Source: Aquimonas sp002352135
GTDB lineage: Bacteria; Pseudomonadota; Gammaproteobacteria; Xanthomonadales; Xanthomonadaceae
Direction of reading: 5' to 3'
DNA length: 44,521 bases
Assembly (NCBI GenBank): GCA_035440755.1
Contig: DAORND010000015.1
Location: forward strand, 1 to 44,521
Part shown: in pieces, positions 9,453 to 18,617 of the stretch
Layout of the letters: each line of letters starts with the position of its first letter
Numbering within the stretch: the stretch's first letter is position 1
The notes under the pieces: generated by a model
Seen by the model: only the letters and a program-made list of their open reading frames with translations
Databases searched by the model: none
What the model was told of the DNA's origin: nothing
Made by a program: the position numbers and the translations under genes

Positions 9453-10016
9453 TCAGAAGTCCTCCATGCCGTCGACAAAGATCGCACCAGGAATCACCAG
9501 AAACGGGGTCAGGGCTTGCCAGGCTCGACAATCCGCTTCCGGTGCGCCGCAGTCCTCGATCACGAAGGCGCGGACGATGCTGTTGCCGCTGACGTCAGGA
9601 GTCCACTCGAATGAGAGCTGGGCCTGCGATTTGGGGCTGCGACTGGTGTGCGAGATCGAGGCCTCACCACAACTGGCCAAGGCAGTCGGGATCCATTGGA
9701 ACAGCCCACTGGCGTCCGGCTGAAAACTGCCCGAAGGCGTACTGCCATTGCGTCGCGCCCAAACCAGAATGCCGCGCGCCTGTTTCAGCGGGTCGGTGTG
9801 GGTTACCCGTATCGTCATCGCGCGACCTGGCCATGCAGCGCCGTCCACGTTGCTGATTTGCCAACCGGACGGCGCGGGATCGGCCAAGGTTGCACTCATT
9901 TCGGTGACCGGCAGGCTGTTGATTTCACAGCGAGGCGAGCCGAACGAGTGTGCGCTCGCGGCTTCGGCGAAGCAGGAGGCGATCAGGATGATAAGGGGGC
10001 GGTAGAAAGTGGGCAT
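9453..10016 (-). CDS. Secreted Reeler-like domain protein ending in IFVDGMEDF
   Basis: A 187-residue exported protein. The ATG at 10016 gives a signal peptide (residues 1-22, cleavage after A-E-A-A-S-A); a start further upstream is open but would bury it. The mature part has a beta-sandwich pattern: S-G-W-Q-I near the start, then S-I-S-H-T-S-R-S-P-K, an F-E-W-T-P-D-V-S-G segment and V-R-A-F-V-I-E. This recalls the Reeler (reelin N-terminal-like) domain known from animal extracellular proteins and some bacterial secreted proteins. Four cysteines could form disulphides. The C-terminus I-F-V-D-G-M-E-D-F is a variant of the motif shared with neighbouring exported proteins. Function unknown. Confidence 0.7.
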   Translation of the reverse strand: MPTFYRPLIILIASCFAEAASAHSFGSPRCEINSLPVTEMSATLADPAPSGWQISNVDGAAWPGRAMTIRVTHTDPLKQARGILVWARRNGSTPSGSFQPDASGLFQWIPTALASCGEASISHTSRSPKSQAQLSFEWTPDVSGNSIVRAFVIEDCGAPEADCRAWQALTPFLVIPGAIFVDGMEDF

Positions 10017-10120
10017 GCGTGGGTAACCTGAACCGTGGCTGGTCATGGGATGGATTTGCGTAATGTCCGTGGTCAGGATGTCGACAAGGTGTGACGGAGT
10101 GCGCGCTTTGTTGTGCGTGC

Positions 10121-10140
10121 GTTTGCAATAGTTTGCAAAG
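10121..10140 (+). repeat. Tandem 10-base repeat upstream of the DUF1800 gene
   Basis: GTTTGCAATA is followed at once by GTTTGCAAAG, so one helical turn separates two copies of GTTTGCAA. The end lies 23 bases before the DUF1800 start, in the 147-base divergent region. It could be a regulator half-site pair or part of the promoter; no protein can be named. Confidence 0.35.
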
Positions 10141-10163
10141 TTGCCAGTTCTTCGGGGGTCGTG

Positions 10164-11963
10164 ATGAGAACCAGCCAAGTCAGCCGGGTTGTCGGCTGCT
10201 GCTTCGCTCTGTCGCTCGGGATGTCGTCTGTCTGGGCGGCCGATGAGATTTTTGCGGATCGTTTCGAGGGTAATCCAGAAGGCCCTCACACCCAGGCGGA
10301 AGCCGCGCGTTTCCTTACCCAAGCGAGCTTCGGTCCGACCTTGACCGAGATCGACCGCCTGCTGCAGTTGGGCTACAACGCGTGGCTGACGGAACAGTTG
10401 GCGCGGCCGGCCTCGCTACAGTTGCCTTTCCTTGACGGCTTGCTGGCGCAGACGCCGAATGAAGTCGGGCAGGACAAGCGTGTCGACATCTGGTTCCAGA
10501 ATGTCATCTGGGGCAATGACCAGTTGCGTCAACGCGTCGCTTTTGCCTTGTCCGAGATTCTGGTGATTTCTGATCAGAATGGTGCGCTGGAGGGCAACCC
10601 GAACACCATCGCGCACTACTTTGATGGTCTGGCGACGGGCGCGTTCGGCAACTATCGCGACTTGCTGGAAAACGTCACCTTGCACCCGGCCATGGGGCAT
10701 TACTTGTCGATGTTCCGCAATCGCAAGCCGGATGAATCGCTGAACATCCGTCCCGACGAGAACTATGCCCGCGAGATCATGCAGTTGTTCTCGGTCGGTT
10801 TGATTCGGCTGAATACCGATGGCACCCCACTCGACGGAGATCCGGGTACGCCAGGTGTTCAGACGGTGCCGACCTACACGCAGGACACGATTCGTGGCTT
10901 CGCACACGTGTTCACCGGCTGGAACTACAGCACCTGTACGCCACCGAGTGCGCCGGAGGGCGACAATCTGAACTGGTGGGATTGGGAGTACTGCCCGCCC
11001 AGCACGATTCCCAACCAGGATTGGCGGGCGGCCGCTGGCTATCGGACGCCGCTCAAGCCCTGGGGCGAGGGGACCGCATTCGGTGACATCTACCACGCGA
11101 CCACGGCGAGCAAGCAATTGCTCAACTACCCCGGTGTGGCTCTGTCGGGCGGTGTGTTGCCAGCGGGTGGGTCGGCGCGTGCCGACATGGAAGCGGCGCT
11201 GGACAATGTCTTCAATCATCCGAACGTCGGCCCCTTCGTCGGGCGTTTGTTGATTCAGCGACTGACCACCAGCAATCCCTCGCCGGACTACATTGAGCGC
11301 GTGGCCACGGTGTTCAACAACAACGGCCAGGGCGTGCGTGGCGATCTGGGCGCCGTGGTGCGGGCGATCCTGATGGACCCGGAAGCACGTAGCCCGGCCC
11401 AGGCCCCGGCGCACTTCGGCAAGTTGCGTGAGCCCTTGCTGCGCGTTACTCAGCTCTGGCGAGCAATGCAGGCCACCTCGATTGACGGACGGGTGCGAGA
11501 GTGGACCAACTGGTACGCCGCGCAGGGCATCCAGAGTTCGCCCACGGTGTTCAACTTCTTCCTGCCGAACTACCAGTTGCCAGGGGAAATCGCCACGTCG
11601 GGTCTGTATTCACCCGAGTTCCAGATCACCACCGATACTTTCCTGACCCGACTCAGCAACGAGATTGCCGGGAAGATCTACTACGCCTACGTCGGCAATC
11701 CTTGGCTAGGCGAATGGCAGCCGGTGCTGATCCGGTTGGAGCGTGACATGGGCATTGCGCACGATGCCGCTGCCTTGATCGATCGCTTCAACCTGCTGTT
11801 CATGGCCGGACAGATGAGCAGCGGCATGCGGACCATACTGATCGACCACGTCAATGGGATCGACTTCAACCAGTGGACAGCCGAGGAAGACACGCGTCGT
11901 CAGCGTGTTCAGGATGCCTTGTGGCTGATCCTGACCTCCCCCGAATACGTCGTGGAGAAATGA
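10164..11963 (+). CDS. DUF1800 family exported protein
   Basis: A 599-residue protein of the DUF1800 family, whose biochemical role is not established. The ATG at 10164 has GGGGG five bases upstream and yields a signal peptide ending S-V-W-A-A. Family features are visible: A-x-R-F-L-T-Q-A-S-F-G-P-T near the start, N-x-x-E-N-Y-A-R-E-I-M-Q-L-F-S-V-G-L in the middle, F-T-G-W-N-Y, and S-P-T-V-F-N-F-F-L-P-N-Y towards the end. Directly after the signal peptide lies I-F-A-D-R-F-E, the motif that other exported proteins in this region carry at their C-terminus. It is followed after one base by a DUF1501 gene, the usual partner, so the two are one operon and probably work together in the periplasm or outside. 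Confidence 0.93.
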   Translation: MRTSQVSRVVGCCFALSLGMSSVWAADEIFADRFEGNPEGPHTQAEAARFLTQASFGPTLTEIDRLLQLGYNAWLTEQLARPASLQLPFLDGLLAQTPNEVGQDKRVDIWFQNVIWGNDQLRQRVAFALSEILVISDQNGALEGNPNTIAHYFDGLATGAFGNYRDLLENVTLHPAMGHYLSMFRNRKPDESLNIRPDENYAREIMQLFSVGLIRLNTDGTPLDGDPGTPGVQTVPTYTQDTIRGFAHVFTGWNYSTCTPPSAPEGDNLNWWDWEYCPPSTIPNQDWRAAAGYRTPLKPWGEGTAFGDIYHATTASKQLLNYPGVALSGGVLPAGGSARADMEAALDNVFNHPNVGPFVGRLLIQRLTTSNPSPDYIERVATVFNNNGQGVRGDLGAVVRAILMDPEARSPAQAPAHFGKLREPLLRVTQLWRAMQATSIDGRVREWTNWYAAQGIQSSPTVFNFFLPNYQLPGEIATSGLYSPEFQITTDTFLTRLSNEIAGKIYYAYVGNPWLGEWQPVLIRLERDMGIAHDAAALIDRFNLLFMAGQMSSGMRTILIDHVNGIDFNQWTAEEDTRRQRVQDALWLILTSPEYVVEK

Positions 11964-11964
11964 A

Positions 11965-13455
11965 ATGAGCCTGAAATCACGACGCGAGTTTCTGATCAAA
12001 TCCTTGCAGGCCACGGCCGGAAGCGCCGCCTTCCTGTCGATGATGGGCAAGCTCGAATTGGCCCAGGCTGCCGCACCACGTCGATTGGACGGCGCCGGAC
12101 TGGACTACCGTGCCCTGGTTTGCATCTACCTCTACGGTGGCAATGACTGCTTCAACATGGTCATTCCGCGTGATGCCACCAACTATGCGACCTACAGTGC
12201 CACGCGCAGTTCATTGGCCGTGCCGCAGGCGCAGTTGCTGGCGATCAACCCGACCGTTGCACCTTTGGGTGGTGGTCAGTTTGGCCTTCATCCGCAGATG
12301 ACCGGCGTGCAGTCGATGTTTGAAGCGGGTCGTGCGGCGATCGTTGCCAATGTTGGACCACTGGTTCGACCGATCAACAAGGCGATGTACGAACAGCCCG
12401 GGACGCTTCTGCCGCCGCAGCTGTTCTCGCATTCGGATCAGTCGGTGTTCTGGCAGTCGCCGCACTCGCAGGCGACCGACCGTATCGGTTGGGGTGGACG
12501 TTTGGCTGATATTTTTTCCGCCAGTAACACCAATCAGGTGCTGTCGATGAACGTGTCGCTGGACGGGGACAACGTGTTCCAGGCTGGTGAGACGGTGTCG
12601 CCGTACTTCATGTCTTCCTACGGCGTCGAACACATCGACGTGATCAACGTGAACGGTTCGGGCTGTGGCGATGGCGAGTGGAATACAGCGCGCTGCACCA
12701 GTTTCAACGCGCTGTTGAATCGCAGCTACGCGCATCCGTTTGAGAGTGCCTACGTCGGCAAGATGCAGAGCACCTTGCAGACTACGGAACAGGTGGAAGC
12801 GGCGCTCGCTGCGGTGCCGGAGAACGATCCGGTTTTCCGTCCGTTCTGGGATGTGTTCGGCTTGGCGTGGGACCCGGACAACCTGCCGGAACTTCCGCGT
12901 TTGGCGGCGCAGCTTCTGATGATCGCCCGTGTCATGCGTGCGAGAGATGCGCTGGAAATGAGTCGACAACTGTTCTTCGCCGGTATCGGCGGGTTTGACA
13001 CGCACGACAACCAGAACGCTGATCATCCTGTCCTGCTGGGCGAGCTGTCACAGTCGATCAAGGCCTTCTACGATGTGCTGGGAAATCCGGCCTTGAACCT
13101 GGTCAATCAGGTCACGACCTTCACCGCCTCCGAGTTTGGTCGCACGTTGACCAATAACGGTGATGGCACCGACCACGGTTGGGGTGGTCACCATCTGGTG
13201 TTTGGTGGAGGCGTCAACGGGCGTCAAATTTACGGTCGTATGCCGAATCTTTCGGCGGGTGAGACGAATCCCGACAATGCCGGCTGGGGTCAGATCATCC
13301 CGACGCTGTCGGTCGACCAGTACGCGGCGACCTTGGCGAAGTGGTACGGCCTCAGCGACCTCGACCGTGAAACGATCTTCCCGAATTTGCAGTACATGAC
13401 GGGCAGTCTGCTGTCCATTCAGGGGCCGAATCTCGGTTTCATGCAGGCGATCTGA
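11965..13455 (+). CDS. DUF1501 family protein with Tat signal
   Basis: A 496-residue protein. The N-terminus has a twin-arginine motif S-R-R-E-F-L followed by a moderately hydrophobic stretch and A-Q-A-A, so export by Tat as a folded, possibly metal-bound protein is likely. The body matches DUF1501, which is distantly related to the alkaline phosphatase/sulfatase superfamily. Visible stretches are Y-L-Y-G-G-N-D-C-F-N, F-S-H-S-D-Q, G-F-D-T-H-D-N-Q, T-A-S-E-F-G-R-T and D-H-G-W-G-G-H-H. The Asp/His-rich blocks resemble metal-ligand positions of that superfamily. The ATG follows the DUF1800 stop by one base, with GGAGA inside the end of that gene. The substrate is unknown. Confidence 0.93.
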   Translation: MSLKSRREFLIKSLQATAGSAAFLSMMGKLELAQAAAPRRLDGAGLDYRALVCIYLYGGNDCFNMVIPRDATNYATYSATRSSLAVPQAQLLAINPTVAPLGGGQFGLHPQMTGVQSMFEAGRAAIVANVGPLVRPINKAMYEQPGTLLPPQLFSHSDQSVFWQSPHSQATDRIGWGGRLADIFSASNTNQVLSMNVSLDGDNVFQAGETVSPYFMSSYGVEHIDVINVNGSGCGDGEWNTARCTSFNALLNRSYAHPFESAYVGKMQSTLQTTEQVEAALAAVPENDPVFRPFWDVFGLAWDPDNLPELPRLAAQLLMIARVMRARDALEMSRQLFFAGIGGFDTHDNQNADHPVLLGELSQSIKAFYDVLGNPALNLVNQVTTFTASEFGRTLTNNGDGTDHGWGGHHLVFGGGVNGRQIYGRMPNLSAGETNPDNAGWGQIIPTLSVDQYAATLAKWYGLSDLDRETIFPNLQYMTGSLLSIQGPNLGFMQAI

Positions 13456-13470
13456 TCGTGCAGCTTTTTC

Positions 13471-13516
13471 CGACCCGGCATAGTGCCCTGACGGCGTATG
13501 CTGGGTCGTTTCTTTT
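13471..13516 (+). terminator. Rho-independent terminator after DUF1800-DUF1501
   Basis: A 12-base stem CGACCCGGCATA (13471-13482) pairs with TATGCTGGGTCG (13497-13508) with one G-U pair, and TTTCTTTT (13509-13516) follows. It lies 16 bases after the DUF1501 stop. The T-run touches the ribosome site of the next gene, so it could also attenuate read-through into the dehydrogenase gene. Confidence 0.82.
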
Positions 13517-13528
13517 GGGGGCAATGTG

Positions 13529-14896
13529 ATGTTGAAGCAGAGATTGTTGGGGCTTATGGCAGCGGCTCTCGTGGCGCTGTCCTGCAGTGCCACAGCCTTG
13601 GCGCAGACCGCGCAGTTCGAGACGTGGATCAACAGTGGCCTTAACTCGCCGATCGGTCTGACCCACGCGGGTGACGGAAGTGGCCGCCAGTTCATCATCC
13701 AGCAGGGCGGTGCGGTTCGTGTGGTTCGCAACGACACGCTGCAGACGACGCCGTTGTTGACCGTCGGGACGGGTTTCTCCTGCACCTATCCGGGTGATGC
13801 CAGTGCGAGCGTGGTGGGCTTTACGAGTGGCGGTGAGCAGGGCTTGCTCGGGCTTGCCTTTCATCCGCAGTTTGAAAGCAACGGTAGGGTATTTCTGAGC
13901 ATCAGCGACAGCGCAGGCGACACCATGCTGGTGCGTTTCACGATGTCCGATCCAGCCGGTGACGTGATGTCGGCAGGTGACCTTCAGAGTTGCACCGTTA
14001 TCCTGCGTGCAGATCAGGATTTCTCTAATCACAACGGTGGCAACATTGTCTTCGGGCCCGATGGGTATCTCTACTTTGGACTGGGAGATGGTGGTAGCGC
14101 AGGTGATCCGTGCTCGCGAGCGCAAACGCTGGCTCCGGGAACTTTGGTCAACACCGGATCAGGCTGCCCGGCAGATAGCAGTTTCTCCAGCAATGGTGGT
14201 GATCCGCAGTCACGTGCTTTGCTGGGCAAGATGTTGCGCCTGGATGTCAATGGCACGACAGCGGCGGGATCTGGCCTGCTGTGTGGCCGTCCTCGCATCG
14301 CACATTCTGCCGAATATGCAATTCCTGCCGGTCAGCCCGGTGGCGACGCGGGCAATATCAGTTCTGCTTGCGATGAGGTGTGGGCCTACGGCTTGCGCAA
14401 TCCTTGGCGATTCAGCTTTGACGTCGCGGGCAACATGATCATCGGTGATGTGGGGCAGAATTGGATCGAGGAAGTTGATTTTGAGCCCGCGAACACGGGT
14501 GGCCGAAACTATGGCTGGCGCTGCCGAGAGGGTTCATCGAGCTTGAATAGCGGGACTCCGTATTGCAACGATCCGGCGGTGACTGAGACCTTCATTGAGC
14601 CTGTTCTGACCTACCTGCATAGCGGAGGTGCCTGTTCAGTCACTGGAGGGTTCCGTTATCGCGGCGAGGTGATTCTGACGCGAGGCAAGTATTTGTTTGG
14701 CGACTACTGCACTGGCCAAGTCTGGACCAGCACACCCGGCACGACTTGGACAACTGGCGTCAATTTTGGGGCAGCAATGGGATTCGGTCTGACCTCATTC
14801 GGCGAAGACGAGGCGGGAGAGCTGTACATGCTCCACGGCAACACGATTTACCGCCTCAATGGTGATCGCGGTCTGTTTTACGACGGCTTCGAGTGA
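13529..14896 (+). CDS. PQQ-dependent sugar dehydrogenase-like protein (GSDH/HHIP-type beta-propeller)
   Basis: A 455-residue exported protein with a signal peptide ending A-T-A-L-A. The GGGGG before the ATG at 13529 supports this start. The fold is the six-bladed propeller of soluble glucose/aldose sugar dehydrogenases: G-L-T-H-A-G-D-G-S-G-R, G-E-Q-G-L-L-G-L-A-F-H-P, N-H-N-G-G-N-I-V-F-G-P-D-G-Y-L-Y, G-L-R-N-P-W-R-F-S-F-D, I-G-D-V-G-Q-N-W-I-E-E-V and N-Y-G-W-R-C-x-E-G. The conserved His and Arg of the family pocket can be seen in these blocks, but whether PQQ is really bound cannot be told. The C-terminus is L-F-Y-D-G-F-E, the shared local motif. It overlaps the end of the convergent small membrane protein gene by 19 bases. 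Confidence 0.9.
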   Translation: MLKQRLLGLMAAALVALSCSATALAQTAQFETWINSGLNSPIGLTHAGDGSGRQFIIQQGGAVRVVRNDTLQTTPLLTVGTGFSCTYPGDASASVVGFTSGGEQGLLGLAFHPQFESNGRVFLSISDSAGDTMLVRFTMSDPAGDVMSAGDLQSCTVILRADQDFSNHNGGNIVFGPDGYLYFGLGDGGSAGDPCSRAQTLAPGTLVNTGSGCPADSSFSSNGGDPQSRALLGKMLRLDVNGTTAAGSGLLCGRPRIAHSAEYAIPAGQPGGDAGNISSACDEVWAYGLRNPWRFSFDVAGNMIIGDVGQNWIEEVDFEPANTGGRNYGWRCREGSSSLNSGTPYCNDPAVTETFIEPVLTYLHSGGACSVTGGFRYRGEVILTRGKYLFGDYCTGQVWTSTPGTTWTTGVNFGAAMGFGLTSFGEDEAGELYMLHGNTIYRLNGDRGLFYDGFE

Positions 14897-15288
14897 GCTG
14901 TTTTCGCGCTGCCCTGCTGGACCGGCAGGGCAGCCGAGAGCAGCAGGATGATCGCCACGGCAATGGTCAGTACGGACCCCAGAAACACGCCGACGAAGTA
15001 GAACATCAGACCGGCGTCGATGCTCATCCACAGCGCCAGTGCCGCGCGCAGGCCGCGGCCAAAGCGCGCGGGCCAGATCGCGCTCAGTGCGCACAACAGC
15101 GCGGCAATCAGCAGATGTGCCGCGTACAGCACCCACGAGCCACGCAGCACATCCAGCAACTGGCTACGCACCGGTAGCTGGTCCAGTGCGCTGTCAAGAT
15201 TGGCGAAGGCGAAGAGGTGCAGCACGGTGATCAGCAGCAAGCTGACACACGCCACAGCAAGTAACCAGATATCGAGACGTTGGCGCAT
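14878..15288 (-). CDS. Small four-helix membrane protein, function unknown
   Basis: A 136-residue protein. Four hydrophobic helices are visible at about 8-28, 50-72, 84-102 and 104-124, with a short polar, basic tail. I do not recognise a family. It lies between the convergent sugar dehydrogenase gene, which it overlaps by 19 bases at the 3' end, and the M36 peptidase gene, whose stop lies just upstream on the opposite side in the same orientation (18-base gap). It may therefore be read from the peptidase transcript. Confidence 0.7.
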   Translation of the reverse strand: MRQRLDIWLLAVACVSLLLITVLHLFAFANLDSALDQLPVRSQLLDVLRGSWVLYAAHLLIAALLCALSAIWPARFGRGLRAALALWMSIDAGLMFYFVGVFLGSVLTIAVAIILLLSAALPVQQGSAKTAHSKPS

Positions 15289-15306
15289 GCGCTGAAGGGT
15301 CCTTGC

Positions 15307-18300
15307 TCAGTAAACGGATTCGAAGCGATCACTGAAAAGATAGCCCGCGGTGCAGGCAGGTCGATTCGGAATGACTTCGGAAAATGGCGCGTTAGCGGCA
15401 TTGATGAGAACAAAATTGTCGATGTCCCAGCCATCAGCGGCCACGGCGGCATCGCTGAGTACGCCAAAGCGCAATCGGATACGTTGCCCTTCAAGCCCCT
15501 GTCCAAAATGCAGCAAATGCGAAACGTAGACTTGAGAGTCCTCGCCCGACAGGCCGGTATACGAATTGCGGCCGTTGCCTGGGTTGTCACAACAATCACT
15601 GATCACGCCGTTGTACGCGGGGCTCATTGTGGCGACCATGCTGGCGTCCAGCCAGGTCTGAGCGTTGTCCAGGCTGATCTCGATGACACCGCCGTCATAG
15701 GCATGTTGTGCATCGGCCTCGAAGTGGTAGCGCGCATCGAACCGGATCGAAAAATCTCCCTGCGTTCCGACGTCGATTAGCGGCGAGATCAGCCAACTGG
15801 CACCCGCAGCGTTGCCACTGGGTCCGTGCGCATGGCCGAGCAATGCCGTGTCGGCTTGCTGTCGCCAGCTCGCCTGGAGTGGATCCATTGCGCTGTCGTC
15901 AACGGGTTCGACCAGCGTCGTCCACGACAGGGGTGGCAGATCGAATCGTTCGACCACGCTGCCGCGTGCACTGACATCAAGCTGAGCCGCCCAACTGCGA
16001 TGGCTGACCCGGCCGGTCTCGAATGGCAGGGCTTCATCATCGGGCGTGATGTCGAAACTCAACTCGATAGGATCAGCATTCGAATGCAACTGGAAGCGCC
16101 GTTGCACCGTGACGTGTTCGCGTGCCGCCAGCGCAGGGAGTTGGAGGGTGGATGGATCCAGCCAAGCCAGGTCGCCGCTCACGGCTGACACATCGACGCG
16201 GCTGTCCTGCAAGGCTTGTGTGCCGGAATTGATCACTCGGAAGCTCAACAATGCCGTTTCGGATTCATCGACGAAGCCGTCTGCGTCGCAGTCGACTTCG
16301 GGAGTCAGCGTCACATCGGCAACTTCAAGATCGCCTCCGTCGGCCTCGCTTTCGATCACACCAATGTTGGAGAGCGTGTCGCGCCGCGCCGCCTGCGCGC
16401 GCAAGCCAGCGCCACGCTGCGCAAAGGCGGTGCCGCAGAGCTGCAAGTCGCGCGCGTCGGTCGCGGCGATCACCGCCAGCAATGCATCACGGGCCTCGGT
16501 ATAGGTGGGTTGGGGCGGCGTCAGGCTGTAGGCGCCAAGCAGGTACTCGGTCATCTGGCGCTGGGTGGCGTCGAAATCGCGTCGCGGCATCGGTACCTGG
16601 GTGTCACGAAGCAGGGCGGCATAGCAGTCCCACAGCATGCTGGCCCAGACCTCACCCGCGTTGTGGACCTGTGCGTTGTCGCTGGACAAGGTTTGCGGGC
16701 TGCGCGGCGCGAACTCAGGCAATGCTTCACCACGGATGATGTGGCGGAAGCGCAGCGGGTTTTTCGCCGGATCGCTCGAGTAGGGAAATCGGCGAATGCC
16801 AAAGTACGCTGCATCGCGGCTGTAGGCAGGTTGCATACCACCGGCCGCATACGTCATGACGGCATAGCTGCCGGAAAAGTCGGCGTTGCTGTCGACCTGT
16901 GTATCTGTTTCCTCGGTCAGCCACAGCAGCGCATGGAAGTCCGCCCATCCTTCGCCTAGGCTGCGGCCTTGAAGGTTGGTAAGGCCCGTGCCGTCGGCGA
17001 TCAGACGATTGCTGACAAAGTGGCCGTACTCGTGCGCGATCAGCGTGGCGTCCATTGCGGCCACAGGTTCCGGGAGTGTCTGCAAGGACATTGCGATCTC
17101 GGCGGATTGTTGGNNNNNNNNNNNNNNNNNNNNNNNNNNNNNNNNNNNNNNNNNNNNNNNNNNNNNNNNNNNNNNNNNNNNNNNNNNNNNNNNNNNNNNN
17201 NNNNNNNNNNNNNGCGAAAGTGGTTCGACCGAAATCGGCGGCGACAACCGGCCAGTCCTCTCCACTGCCGACATGACTCAAGGAAGCGATCCTGGGCGCA
17301 GCCCACGGCATCACCTGCAACCTCGGCGTGCCGCCGTCGGACGGCGTCGCCATGTTGGCGTTGTTACGACCGCTGAAGTCATGAACTTCGATCAGTGGCG
17401 CATCGTTGTCCAAACCTCCGCGCCCATAATTGTCCTGCTGGCCATTGCCGGCCTGTTCGTTGAACCCCGCCACATAGAACCAATCGTGCAACTGGTTGAC
17501 GGTGTAGAACGCCTGCGCCAATGCGGCATCCAATTGCGATGTGGGAAGGAGCGGCGGCAGGTAGGGATCGAAGTTCGGGGTGAACGCGTCCGGCGCGCTG
17601 GGTGACAGCTCAACATCGCCCGCACTCCAACCGTCGGGAGAACTGAGATCGGCATAGACACGTGCGTTGTTGCCGAGCAATGGCTGGTTGCCCGCGTTCA
17701 ACCACGGATCTTTGAAGGCAACATCGGGCCATAGGGTCTGCAAGGGTGTCCATGCCAGTGTGATGTCTTGCGTGATGTCCAGCGTGGGCGTGAATCCGTC
17801 GGGCGAGCCGCTTGGATGGGGGAAATCCTGTCGTCCCTGAGCACCGGGGAGTGGACGGTTGGGTGCCTCGGCGTCATGCAGTACGCGCCAAGTGAACGCA
17901 TGCTCTGCCTGCATCGACGATTGCCAGAGCAAACGTCCGTCAGCGGCATCGACGATCAGGCCGTGCAGATCGGGCGAGTCATCACTTGCATCGCTCAGCC
18001 ACGCCTCGACATACCAGGCCGCACGCAGGTTGCCGTGCTCGCGGAACCACACTGGCTTGGCTCGGCTCGCTTGCGTGCCGACGCCGAAACGAAGGAAGTC
18101 ACCTTGCGGGCTGCTGGTCTGAGTGGGAGATCGTGGTTGGGCGAGTTGCTCGTCAACCAGGCCGACTGCGTCGTAGGCAGAGAGACGCCAATCTGGTTTC
18201 GAACGCGGCTTGTCGATGCTTGCTCGCTCATTGGGACCACGGCGCGTTGCGATGACATCGCCTTGGGCGCTCAGCAGGACGGCGGCGTCTTCCTGAAAGA

Positions 18301-18613
18301 TCGGGATGCCCTGCCGGCGCGATTGAAAACGCACGACGGCAGCGCCGTTTGGCAGCGAGTCGACCAGATCGAGCGAGTAGTCGGGGGCGCGACTGCCGTC
18401 CTCCGTGTCGCGTTCACGCAGCGTCAGGAGTGCCGTCTGGACTTGTTGATCTCGACTGCGAGGTGCGCGCGCAGGTGTTGCGGCGGCAGCGTGGGAATGC
18501 AGCACAAGTGGCGAGCCGGAATCCGCAGCACTGGCGACCGTCGCAACGTTGGCCAGCAAGCTGATTGCAGCCAGCTGGGAGCACAGGGCGCGTGTCAGTG
18601 GGTGGGAACGCAT
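15307..18613 (-). CDS. Secreted M36 (fungalysin-type) zinc metallopeptidase, interrupted by a scaffold gap
   Basis: The product starts with a signal peptide (M-R-S-H-P-L-T-R, hydrophobic core, A-S-A). A propeptide of fungalysin/thermolysin type follows (residues about 60-190). The catalytic part has F-Y-T-V-N-Q-L-H-D-W-F-Y and F-N-E-Q-A-G-N-G-Q-Q-D-N, then, after the gap, the zinc motif H-E-Y-G-H (17020-17034) and G-E-G-W-A-D-F-H with the third ligand Glu. A C-terminal part of about 400 residues appears to be beta-rich. The protein ends L-F-S-D-R-F-E-S-V-Y. One hundred N (17114-17213) lie before the zinc motif and the two halves are in different frames, as expected for a gap of unknown size. 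The flanks do not overlap, so real sequence is missing. It probably digests extracellular protein. Confidence 0.88.
17114..17213. other. Scaffold gap of 100 N inside the M36 peptidase gene
   Basis: Exactly 100 N, a conventional filler length. The bases before and after it do not match each other, unlike at the other gap, so an unknown length of the peptidase gene is missing here. Confidence 0.97.
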
Positions 18614-18617
18614 GGCG

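Noticed and set aside
10416..11414. A 332-codon minus-strand open frame
   Set aside because: Antisense to the clearly recognisable DUF1800 gene; no domain or ribosome site.
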